Shown: in pieces, positions 11,640 to 23,506 of the stretch
Position numbering within the stretch: position 1 is the first letter of the stretch
Layout of the letters: the number at the start of each line of letters is the position of its first letter
Assembly: GCA_034670405.1 (NCBI GenBank)
Contig: JAXDDX010000018.1
Coordinates: 3,782,501-3,846,500, forward strand
Source: Hoplostethus atlanticus
Taxonomy: Eukaryota; Chordata; Actinopteri; Trachichthyiformes; Trachichthyidae
Length of the DNA: 64,000 nt
Direction: 5' to 3'
Translations under genes and position numbers: made by a program
The notes under the pieces: model-generated
The model's input: only the letters and a program-made list of their open reading frames with translations
What the model was told of the DNA's origin: nothing
Databases searched by the model: none

Positions 11640-13380
11640 TGCAGGTTATCATTTGGAGTTGTGGGGGTAATTTATAATTTTCTATTCACAATTCTGGGCT
11701 ATTAATAGCAATATATTATAATACACCATTCTAGGTGCTTGAAATGACACTCGTGATGAAATGAGCTAAGGCTGTGAATTACATAGCCTGCAAGTTCAGT
11801 TCATGAGACAAAGTTTTATCTCAATACACAGCATAGCACTGTTGTATGACATATAATACAGGCTATGCTAAATATATCTGTAATGTATAGGATTTCCCCC
11901 AAAATAGTAACAGTTTTTGCTGCAAAGCAAACATCAAGCCAATCAATCTCTAATGATACAGTATAAATATCAATCAATATTTTGCCATAGAATAGGCACA
12001 GCTGCTTTATTAAGTCTCTTTCAAGGGCCTTAACAATATAAATATATAAAAAGGCTAAAGAAACCTACAATCTGGGCCAAGATATATTCACCATGGCCCA
12101 CACAGATTCCACCCAATATAAGCAATAATTAACAAACCACAGCAATATCTTATTTGGAATGAATATAAGCACAGCAGTCATACGATAATTAAAAAAATAA
12201 AGAACAAATATGCATGGACCTCCTGAAAATAAAAAGTATAGCAGATGGAGATTGGGAAAAAAGAAAGATGGATTGTCAACAAGATAAAGAGGCAAACCAG
12301 CAAAGGACCGAGTCTATTTGAACCATTCTGGACCTCTCCCCATTTTCTCCTTCCTCTCCTTCATAAACCCCCTTTTCTCCTTACCCGTTTATATTCCTCT
12401 TCAGGTGCAATCTTCCCCCCTCTTTTCTCTATATCTCTTTTTTTCCTCTCACCCTCTATCAGCTTATGTTTGTGATATCAGTGTAGCTGGACCCCACCCC
12501 TCACAGACAACAGCCTTGATGGTACCCTGCTCTGTACAGTCCAGTGCACTGCAATTCTGCTACAATGAGCACTAAATGTGTGGTACATGGATAGAAACGC
12601 CCCTCAGCAGTGAGTGGTACCTGCCAGGCGGAAGGGAGGGGAAACCATTGGTGAACATTTTCTTATGAGGGTGGGTCGTACCATGTCTTTACTGGGAAAT
12701 TGGGGGCAAGCAGAACATTTCAGATCCAATCGTTGAAGTGGAACAGGATGATTATGTTGTGTGGGATTGTTTTCAGCATTAAGAGTAAATACAATGTGGA
12801 ATATGCACTACAAAAGACAGAATCAAATGCTATTTCTGACCCTCCGTGCAGTTGTGATATCCATCCTCTGCTCTGTTGCTATGGGGACTGCTGCAGTCCG
12901 GTTTAGTAAATGAGTGAGCTCTTGTATTAAGGCAAACGACAGCTTAGCTATATCTTTAAGGACATGTGTGTTATCGATTAAATTATCTCTGCGGTATATC
13001 TGCTGTTAATTTCCCTCTTTGTACTAATGGTAAATATAAGTGTCTACGGAGAAATAATACATTCGGTTTATTTATTTTTTGGGCAGTAATTGGCGTTACC
13101 AGCGGCTTGCATGATCCTCTCAGACCAAAGAGCCTTTCAGGGGGAAGACCTCGAAGCAGAATGTATTGCAGTAAATCGTATTTATTCTCTACAAACTCGC
13201 GGAATCATGGGAAAGTCTCGCGGAAGAGGTGCTCAGGCTAAAAACGGCTCAAAAAATGAACGGGTTCCAGTTGGGCGCTAGTTGGATGCTACTAATGACT
13301 GTACTTTTTCCTAGTTCAGAAGTTCTTCTCTGTAATATGTCATTGTTTTATTAAATGTTATTCAGCAGCCTCGTAGAAAA
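11640..13380. other. Non-coding stretch upstream of gng3
   Basis: AT-rich sequence with a pyrimidine-rich block at 12325-12460. Small open frames on both strands lack family similarity or splice context. The frame at 13090-13281 (+) is basic near its end (MGKSRGRGAQAKNG) but I could not assign it. gng3 5' UTR exon(s) probably lie here or nearby, but none can be fixed. Confidence 0.4.
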
Positions 13381-13399
13381 AAAAATCATTTTGTGGAGC

Positions 13400-13530
13400 T
13401 AGTCATGCATGCGCATGCGCGGCTGAAGCTTTCGTGCTGCGTGTGGCTGTGTGCGTAACGCCCACCGCCGACGCCATCTTTGCTAGACTACTGTTCTAGC
13501 GGTAATGGCGCTGTGCTGTCCAGTTTTTTC
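13400..13530. promoter_or_regulatory. CpG-rich promoter-like block with NRF1 and YY1 motifs
   Basis: The palindromic TGCGCATGCGCG at 13410-13421 is a canonical NRF1 site. CGCCATCTT at 13472-13480 is a YY1 motif (AAGATGGCG on the minus strand). The surroundings are CpG-rich against an AT-rich background. Such pairs mark TATA-less, often housekeeping, vertebrate promoters. No strong coding exon starts from it in either direction, so the transcript driven is unknown; gng3 lies about 2 kb to the left on the minus strand. Confidence 0.5.
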
Positions 13531-14409
13531 CGTTGGTGGCATATCTTCTCAAATCCTGAGTATCTCTGGCGAGTCACGATGCTTGGTTTACGCGTTTTCT
13601 TTTTAAATGTCCTTTGAGTTGCCGTAGGTGGCTATGTGGACCCTGACTTTCCAATAACTGTACTTTGTGCACAACCTACCTATGTACAATCAGAGAATGG
13701 TCATGGGGAGATTTGTAGTTTAGTTTAGTTTAGTCTCTCTCTGTTAACAGTTTCTGTGCTGTTTCCATTATTAATATTATGTCCCAGTATCACTCCAGTT
13801 GGTCTCCATCAACAACATTCATCATGCAGCTTCTTTTGCATCAAAATACTGGAGCATTCTTGGTAGAGCCCCATTCATTGTTGTCTACACACATACAATG
13901 TTGAGGGTAGCAGCTCATGTGGTGGGGGGAAACAAGTGACCAAGTGACCTCCGGTTCAGTACATGATAGGAACGCCTTTGCTTGAATTTCATTAAATGAA
14001 CTAAATTAAATGTCATATTCAAATTTGGGCATTTGAGAATTGCAGAGATTCTCTTGATTGTCTTAGAAATAGTTGTTGTTAATTCAAGGCAACACAAGAT
14101 CATACCTTTGTGTTCAAATGTGCTACAAAGGCAACAAGGAACAAATAGCTCTATACATGTTGTGTCCATACTCTTGTTCTCTACGTGCTGATTAGGCACC
14201 CATTGAACTCAATATTTTATTTTCTATTGCGTGAGATAAAGTTTAAATTTGGGGAATTTTATGAGATATTTTAACATAAGCAAGCTATATTTTAGATTTC
14301 CTCAAATTGTTCAATTGGGGATGTAAAATGAGGAGAGTCATTTTATACCCCCAATTCAATTAAAAGAGCTGTCCTTTGATTTAATATGGCTGATTGTATT
14401 GTTCATTAC

Positions 14410-14582
14410 CATGAATGTAAGTGATTGCGGAGGGCCTGAGGAGGGCAGTGTTTATGGTCCATAAGCTGAGGCTGTGGTGTATTGACTCCATCTGCTGGAT
14501 GATGCTGGCAAGTTTGGCTGCATCAGCTGTCAAAATGCCAGACTCCAGTAAGTCATGCTGCAATTTAAGACCAGTTTCAGAA
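14410..14582 (-). CDS. Orphan predicted exon, unidentified protein
   Basis: On the minus strand, a TTTCAG acceptor (14583-14588) precedes 173 nt open in one frame, followed by a GTAATG donor (14404-14409). It has one leading base, 57 codons and one trailing base. The peptide starts SETGLKLQHDLLESGILTAD and continues AAKLASIIQQMESIHHSLSL. The composition looks helical and protein-like rather than random. I do not recognise the family, and no neighbouring exon with the matching phase was found. It could be an exon of an undetected gene, a pseudogene relic or a transposon fragment. Confidence 0.35.
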
Positions 14583-14599
14583 CTGAAACATTTTGTCCA

Positions 14600-17500
14600 C
14601 TGACAAAAAACAACAACATTGAACAACTCCATTTGATAAATATGTCTCTAAAAACCTGTCCCGGTAAACTAAGGATTCCCAAAAGAACCACCAGGACTAT
14701 CCCATCACCTCTGCCACCACGAGGTCTTATTTTCTACTTCTACCCCGACTAAGATGCTATGTTGTTCATTTTGTTTCACCAAACTCTCCATTATTTATGT
14801 GTTGTGCCCCTGCTGGTGTATGCCCATGACAGACTGATGGACACTCCACTCCTTTTCATTTTGCCACACTTGGCTGTGATGTGATTGACACTTGTATGTG
14901 TTGGGGGGGGTAAAACTGAGGTTAAAAATGATTAATCTGTACTAGCACAACTGAAAGAGGAGCGAGTGGGAGGATATCTACTGTGGCAGGTAGCTGCTTG
15001 CTAGTGTTGAAAGGCAGGTTACTACACTACCCACCTTCACTGGTTTTCAACGATATAACTTTGATTGAATTTTTACCTTTTAAAAGTGAGAATACCAACA
15101 GATACCAGCAGTTATGCCAAACTGGGATATAATATTATACCTCACAAATACACCCAAACATGCTGTCCATTCTTTTTATTTTTAGTTGTTATTGCTAGGC
15201 TGACACTGAGAGTCTGTTCTAACCTCTCCCAAAGACCACATGCAATAGATGTGAGAGCCCACTGATCGATCTGCCCCCCCCGGTGCTTGATCACATTACA
15301 GTGTATCCCAAACCAACTCTTATGTAATGACGACCAAGGCAGCTCTGGGTAGGGTGATAATCTGAATCATCAATTGCAATCGTCCAGTTCTATTGATGGT
15401 ATTGTAGCTGTTCAATAATTTCCAAATAGACACTCATAACTTCAGACTGCACTTTAGCCTATCACAGCGCACCACTCTATTGACAAGGATGTTGTTTGAG
15501 TTCGGGGCACGCAAATCACAAATAACAAAATCACAATAAATGAAAAGAAGAAATATTCCCACAAGTTCTTATTTATATTTTTTTTATTCAAAGAGCCAGT
15601 TCCAGTGTGTTTACTAGAAATTTAACATGGAGGACAACTTCACAATCCAGCCATCAGGTTTTGTACTGCACACTTTAGGACACTATTATGGTAACATTAT
15701 CATATTCAGCTAAAAACAACAAAAGAGAGGACAAGACAGATTTTTTTTCAGAACTGCTGCTAATCAAACATCTAAGAAACAGAAGAGAAAGTACAATGCG
15801 TGTGAACTGAGTTTGTCATTGAGAGCAGCCACCGTCTGGAGTGCTGGTCCTGTCAACCCACCAAGCACAAAACGTGGCTCAACTTTCAACATGGAAAGAC
15901 TTTGTTTTTCAACCCCCCCTTCGCATCTAGTGTGCATCTCTGTATTGTACAACTGTTCTGCCTGCATGGGAGGTTGACGTCATGCCGACAAAGTATAGTC
16001 ACAAATACAAATCAATGCACTGGTCGGTTTCCATGCACATCACTTTATATGTTGCCTGCGTCCTTGCAACTCCATGGGATGGCGACAAAGCACACAAGCA
16101 GCAACAGCAAAGAAATATGGACATGCTGCCGGTATCAAAGCTCTGTGTTACTTTCCACACCACACGAGCAATCACGCATCCTGTCTGCCCTTTCCAGCAT
16201 TCCTTGATTGCTGATTGGAAGTCCTGGTTGCATGGAGAGCCTGCAGTCTATTTGGGATGATAATCTTGACACTGTTTTGGAAACAGCTTGCTACAGTTGC
16301 TCAAAAACGTATTTTGGTACAAGCCCACTTGACGTTGTGCATATTATTTTGTGCTACAAGACGATTTAGAAATGCTTATTTGGACTTTCATGTCTGAGAT
16401 CTACTCAAAGTTCTCAAAGCCAATATGCCCAAATCATGCACATTTGCTAAAATTATATTTTGTTGTAGAAGGAGGCAAATTAAGCTGCAGGCATTTTGAA
16501 TTCTAAATGCACTTTGTGGAGACAAATTGCCCCAAGTTTGAAGTTTACCTCAACAGTGAACATATAGAATATAGAATGTATCTTTACCTATGGATAGGCC
16601 TATAACATACAGTGTTGTAGCTGCAGCTGTGTCTATATGATTGACAATATTAAGCAATACTGTTGTTCAGTATTAATTTTGTCAATAAAATAATAACATA
16701 TTGAACACTTTTACATGACAGTAACTACATGAAAACTAGACATCATTCAATTCAAACAGACTACTGAATCAGGCTGTTTGCCAACTTTTAGTAGCTTATT
16801 GCTACTGCTAGATTTGAACTTCTTGATCCCTGGAAAATGATTGACAATAAGTCTTGGTGCACAGAGGTGTAGCAGCTAGGTAGCGCTCAAAAGTGTACAT
16901 TGTTCTGTACAAATATTTATGGAAGCACTGCTGGAAGAACAGTTCCCTAGCAGTAATGCTTAGCCAGCAAACAAGCCATAACGCAAAGTAACTTTCTCTT
17001 ATGGAGGTAAAATCAACTCGAAATCCTGAAACTGAAAGAAAAGCAAGTTTGCAAGCAAGCCAATATTTATCGCAGTATGCCAATGGTAACATACACAGTA
17101 TAAACTGTAAAAAGACTTTGATTTGTAACTTGCAACTGCAAGTTGTAATTTGAATGTAAGTACCAAACCTGAAATCACAAACAGCAATATATCTTTCTGC
17201 TGTTAAAATGTGTTGAGAGGTTCTGGATGTATGCTTAAACACAATGACATTTTTATATCGTTTTAGTGGATGTGTTTTGCTACTTGCATTCAAACTGTAA
17301 ATTAAAACTTATACATGCCAATACTACAATATACATAATGCACATTGTGATACACATTTGCAACTTGTGATACACACATGTGCTTTGTTCTATTTTCAGT
17401 AACAGGATTTTTGATGGTTTTTTTACCTCCATATTCTTTAAAATGACTTGATCCTCATAGTTGCAGATGAGCACTGATATCAGGACGAGTCTAAATTTGA

Positions 17501-20500
17501 ACAAGACAAAAAATATATTTCAGACAAATGTCCAAAGCGAGTCTAACATGTCAAATGCTCCTATTGACTAAGTCTAGTTTGGATGAAATAACTAACATAT
17601 GACTAGAACCAATCGGTATCTAGTCAGGAAACAGAGCTACTGTTGCCAAAATAAACACATCACAGTTTTATTTTCCCACAGTGAGCAGTAATACGGGGTA
17701 TTAAGAATGTTCTCACTCACGCTGCCTGTTCACCATCATATATGCTTTCTATTTTCTATCTAATTGCAAGGAAGACCTAACAGTTACAAATCCTATGCTT
17801 GTGCACACAGTCACACTGAGATAGATCAATGCATCTGGCCTCATGAGCCACTGCACTGAGGCAGCACTGAAGTCTGGATTGAATTGGAACAATGTAAGCA
17901 GGGCTTTCACATGCAAGCCCATCAGTCATCCTTAGTGATATTCACCACTTTGCATCAGCTGAATGTGACGTACAAATAACGTCTATGTGATATAGCAGCA
18001 TTGTATTAGTCACAGTGCACCTCTTTTACAAAGAATTACCAAGGATAGTTAGTACATGAAGATAAAAACATTGTCTAAATACAAGGACCAATTACTACAA
18101 TATGAAAATATTACATTTGCTTAAGAGAAACAATCCATTATGAAAAGCGAGGGGGATATAGAAGAGCATCACAGGTAAGTTAACATGAACTTTTGCTCTC
18201 CAAAGGAAGCGGGATAGCAGGGTCAAACAGCACAGCGTTACTATGATAGCTATCATACCTGAAGAGTTCTTACCCCCTTTAGGAAGGAAGGAGGTGATCT
18301 GCATTTTTTAAAATCATACCATCATAATTCGTATCATCAAATATCAATCATTATCCTTGAATTCAATATTTGGTACAGGAAATACAACGTTAAAAAATAA
18401 ACAATAAAATACAAACAGGGTTAATTAAGTTTACACAAATAAGCAATGCACAGATATACAATGTTTTCAAAACGTATCATACATAAAGAAACCTCTTTCA
18501 ATCATTTCTTCTTTTCTTGTGCAAAACACAAATGGAAGATTTTTTTTTACACACTGACGCTTTATCAAGACACTGGCCCTCCCAGTTAATACGAAAGTTC
18601 AAGTTCACTTTTTCCCGCATCCTTAGATGAGTGTCTCTCAAATACAAACGTGTGAGGTCAGCTGTGAGCGAACCGCCCAACAGATCCATACAATATGTAA
18701 TTAAAGAATTTGCTTCGACAACCACATTGCATATAAAGTTAGTATAAAAATCAAGCAGTCGGCCCTCTTTGAAGAGCTTTAACAATAGACGTACTTTGAA
18801 TTGAGCTGAAAAAATTGGAAGGGTGGTTAGAACAGCATGTTTGGTTGAGCTCCCCAGCTGAAATAAAGGCTAGAGGTAAACACTGGAATATGGCATGTTG
18901 ACCCATGTTTACTGAGGTCTGATAGGGGTGAAAGTGTAAAACTGCAACGCTAAGCACAGCTGAAGATCCTTATGTTCATGACATGGTTAGAAGGTACCGT
19001 ACTGTTCCAACAGTGGCGCGCCTCTTGTACAAAATAATGACTCATAAAAAAAGTAAATACACAGACAGATATATGTGGATACCGAAATCTGTGCGCACAC
19101 AATGAACAAATATAACTGTAGAAAAATATATAGCCTATATCAAAGTCACATAGCCAGGAGATAAATCCCAGAAGCAAAATTCAGAAACTATCATTTTACA
19201 AAATCATAGTATACAACGCTGGAGGACTAAATTAAACGAGACTAAACTGAAGGCATTTTGGTTTTAGAAACGTCTTGCAGGGTATATTTTAATCACATTA
19301 CATTATTAAAATCTGGAAAAGGGGCAATTGGCAGTTGATTAAAATATCATAAAAACAAATCGCCTTTCCTTAATCACGTGAACCCTTATCTCAAGTAGAG
19401 AAGATCATACCCAATCACGTACACTGTGGTTTCGATGTGTGTTTCGTCTTTGCAGAGCCACGGGTTAACCAAGCCAGTACCAGAGTGTCCTCTTTAAACC
19501 TCATATGATCACGTAGGATCATCTGCTAGAGGTGTGCTGAAGGAGGGCAGAGGGCCTAAGGGTCTCTGTCAGACCGAGCAAACATGTCCAGTGCAATGCA
19601 TAATCTGAAGTGAAAGCTAACAAGGACAGGCAATCAAATAATTTGCAATAAAAAGATCTCACCTGCGGAAGGCTGCACTGATTTAATCGCTCACTTAGAA
19701 ACATGAGCCGCATCTGACAGAGCTTTATTGTCAAAATTTGACCTTTCAAGCTTCAATCTAGACTTGTGTCAGTATGTCAATTTTGGATGTAGATTTTAAA
19801 ACGACATTAATAGCAATTACAAGGGATATTAAAGCCCCAATCAAGCATTTTGTGATGGCTTTCTGTGGCAGGCGTAGCCTTTAGTTTACGTTTAGATTTA
19901 GGTTTGGGCATTTTTAAGGTACTGATACTGGTTGGAAATCATAATCCTTCTCTCCAAAGTCACCACAAAAGAGTCAGTTTTTAAAAGATCTCTTCCCAAA
20001 GGAGTAAGACCAAGAAGCCCTCTTGCATTTAGGAACTGCCCTTTTTCAGAGAGCCTGTGCACAACACTGACCAGTGGCTCAAAACCGTCACTTTAAAAGC
20101 ACGTCACAGTTGACACTAGTTAACCATCGATGCTAAGAAAAAATATTTTTTCCCCAAACATTAAAATCTGTTGTTTCAATTCGGTACATGCATTAAAAGT
20201 ATTTCATACTTAGGAAGCGTATCTGACAAAATGTGCATGGAATCAGTTTACAAAATGTGCAACATAATTCTCCTCACAGTTAACAAATTATAGGTTATCA
20301 GTTCTGAACGCAGCACAGTATGGACTCAACACATGGAGCTATGTTCCATTCAAAATCCTGCAACTGAAAGCTGGATAAATTGCATTTTATATCACAATGT
20401 TCAAATGTTTATCGTGAGGTTCACGTGCATATTATAAATCGCTACCATGTGAGTTCTAACTTGTAATTGTCTCATCAGATACAAAACTCCTGCATTGCAC

Positions 20501-22951
20501 ATGTGTTACTGCGTTTGGGCATTTGCAGAGAGATCTTTCCAATTTGTCATATTTGACTGTGTCTTAGCAGATATGGATCAACTACAAATTACAACAATTT
20601 ACAACCTATAATATGCATGCAGACGTCACACCCATTGCGCACATTGTGAACATTTATAGCTCTTATAGATATCTGTAATTTGCAATATATTCAGCTCCAG
20701 GAGTGACAAATAACCACAATCATCTAACGCATGTTGGATAGGACCCAGGCCTAGAGGAAGAGTTCACAGTGAACCAAGTGACCATCTCTAATCAAATCAA
20801 TGCCTTCATAATAAAAATAATGCATAGTAGTAAGAGAAACAGCAATGCTACAAAGTTAAGTAAGGATAAAAAGGCAAAAGAACAGGTTAGGAAGCTAAAG
20901 CAGGGGCGGGCAGCTGGAGGCTGCCAGGACACCCCTTTGAACCCCGCCCCATTCTGAAGCTAGGATTTTGTTGTGATACATTTAAAAAGATGTATTTTAA
21001 TCTGTATTTTCTTTTGACCCCTTGAATGCACTGTCAGGCCAGCAACACCAAAGTTGCCGACTCCGATCGCCTCTTTCCAAAAGTATTATGTTAACTATAT
21101 ATTGAGTAGTAAAATTAGTAAGTAAGTAAGATTCAACATAGCCACAAAACAATAACTTTTGAAAATTGCTGCTTGGTGGTAAATCCTCTTCTGGCAAACA
21201 AATGAGATTGGAGAAATAAGATCTGTCTTAGGTTGGTAAAACACTAATAAACCAATAAAACACTAATAATAAATAAGAAAAACAAATGCTCTAGAGAAGT
21301 CTGTCAGGATCAGCAATCAAAGAGAACCAAATGAAAGGAGACAGGTGGATGGGCAGATACCAAGGTAGAGAGACAAGACAGATAAAAGCTTGTTAACAGC
21401 TTTTCAATATGAAATGTAAATAAATGGTTTTGCTTTAGAATTTCACAGTCAGTTTTGATTTGGTGATGGCTGGACTGCATGGTGAAGTTATGTAAAGACA
21501 ATACCGTGCAGGTCAGACGGGCCAAGCGAGGTGGGAAGGATTGTCTGTCTCTACTGTTACTCTGTCCTCTCCATTAACTCTCATCTCCACGTGCCCTTTT
21601 ATTGTAAGAAACATTTGCCCTCTTCCCTCAACAGCCCACTCAGAACTGTTTCAGGTTTAATGAACGCAAAATCTGCATTTGAAATGAAAGAAAAATGCAA
21701 CTTAATCCAGACAAATGCTTGTTTTGTCTCTGAACTAACCAAAGAATGAACAGGGCACAGTTGGAAAAGGTCTGTTGTTTAAAGCACACTTTAGTAGCAG
21801 GACAAATACCTGCCAACTAACACATACTCACACATATAAATCATGTCATGTGTATAATGACACCCAGGATGAAGTAGTAGTCTGTTATATCAGTGTAGTA
21901 AAAAAAGAGTTGGGTAACACCTTACACTGACCTTATTCCAGTGTATTAGCCTGTGTATTAAAGTATAGATAAGTATTGTAAGCATACAATAATACTGTGT
22001 TAGTACTTAGTGAAAATTGAACTTGTAAGTACATTACCCATGAGAGAGATCACAGTACTAATGCATACTTACACAACACTTCTCTATGAGTGGATATACA
22101 TGTTGCTACACTGGAATAAAGCCTTAGTGAAGTCAAGTGTTACCCTGAGTTGTTTTTCCTTTCATCATTATTTTTCCCGGGTTAATGCTGCTCTCATCCT
22201 CACTAGGTCCATGCTGCTCCATTGCACAGTTCCCAAAAAAACAAACAGATAAAACAAAGCAAAAACGGCAATTGAGGTCTTTGTGTCAAAATCTCCTCGT
22301 CCTCATGGTGATTTAGTGTGATAATCAAACAAACTGTATCACCTTAACTGACAGAAAACTGGCAAAACCAACTTAACAAAAATACACGAGTAATAAAGTG
22401 CTTTGCAATATGTGGTGAAACCATCAGAGTAGTACTGTGGATGAAGTAAGATACTAACGGTGGACCCTTTCCATCTTCGGTGTCCCTTCTTGTTCATGCA
22501 TTTGTGGTTAATGGCAGCAATGTCACTGGCTTTCTATCTTGGCTGTAAAAGTAAACTATGGGAAACAAAAAGGAAGAGGCATCAGAAAGTAAAAAGAAGG
22601 GCGATATCTGAGAATGACAATAGGCCTATACAAAAAATTGGCACATTATTTTATAAACAGTATATTGGATGAGGATCAAGTTGTCTAGGAGTTACGTCGA
22701 CTGCTTAAACAACTGAACCATCCAGTTATTTGTCTCATGTTTCACAGTAATCAAAGTGCACTATGCCAAGTACACTACCATTTTCCAAATGACAGTGTAT
22801 CATTTATCAGCACTTTTTCCCCTTCTAATGTGTTTTGCACCACTTGTGTGTTATTTCCAGCTTTCATTTCATGTCAACGTCTTCCTCCTTGAACTGATGT
22901 AGCTTTCACCCCTCTTCTTTTCCCTTGACCCCTCGCCTCCCTTTTTTTTTG
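14600..22951 (-). other. AT-rich stretch without recognisable exons; probable 3' UTR of the DUSP10-like gene at its right end
   Basis: No domain, conserved exon or convincing splice pair was seen on either strand across about 8 kb. Open frames here are short and of random composition. The part just left of 22952 follows the phosphatase stop codon on the minus strand and must include its 3' UTR. AATAAA-type signals on that strand are too frequent to pick an end. A run of eight G at 14903-14910 and short T/A runs are the only low-complexity features. Confidence 0.4.
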
Positions 22952-23472
22952 TCAGACCTGCGTCTCCAGGCCGCTGAGTTTAGGCATCAGGATACGAGGA
23001 GTGACCCCAGAATTGAGGTCCCTCTCAAACTCCAAAAGTTGGCCCATGAAGTTGAGGTTTGGAGACACCACCGAACGACGGCTCCGCACGTATTTGTAGG
23101 CATCTGTCATAGTCATGAGGGTGTGCTTCATAAGGTAGGCGATAACAATGGTTGCAGAACGGGACACGCCTGCCTGGCAGTGTACCAACACGCCTTGTCC
23201 ACTCTGATGTGCCTCCTCTGTGGACGGGAGAAACATCAAGAAAAGTGTTATAATTTGCCACAGCTTATCTCAACTTGCTGATTTAAACAAATGAACACTA
23301 GTTACATGCTTGCCAGCTTGTGAGCATCTTGGCAAATGAGAATATAACAATAAAAAATGAAAAATCAAATGAAATCATCAATAAATCACGACCTCACAAA
23401 TCACTAGTAACTAACGTTACTACTGACATACACTTAGCAAAGCCTACTACGTTAGCGTACGTCTTTCTCTTT

Positions 23473-23506
<34 letters not shown>

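Noticed and set aside
13090-13281. 63-codon + strand frame with a basic C-terminal part near the CpG block
   Set aside because: Not recognised, no splice sites or neighbours that support it, and short enough to arise by chance.
16808-17293. 161-codon open frame on the minus strand
   Set aside because: Composition looks random for AT-rich DNA, no domain or splice context, and several ATGs with no conserved segment. Probably chance.
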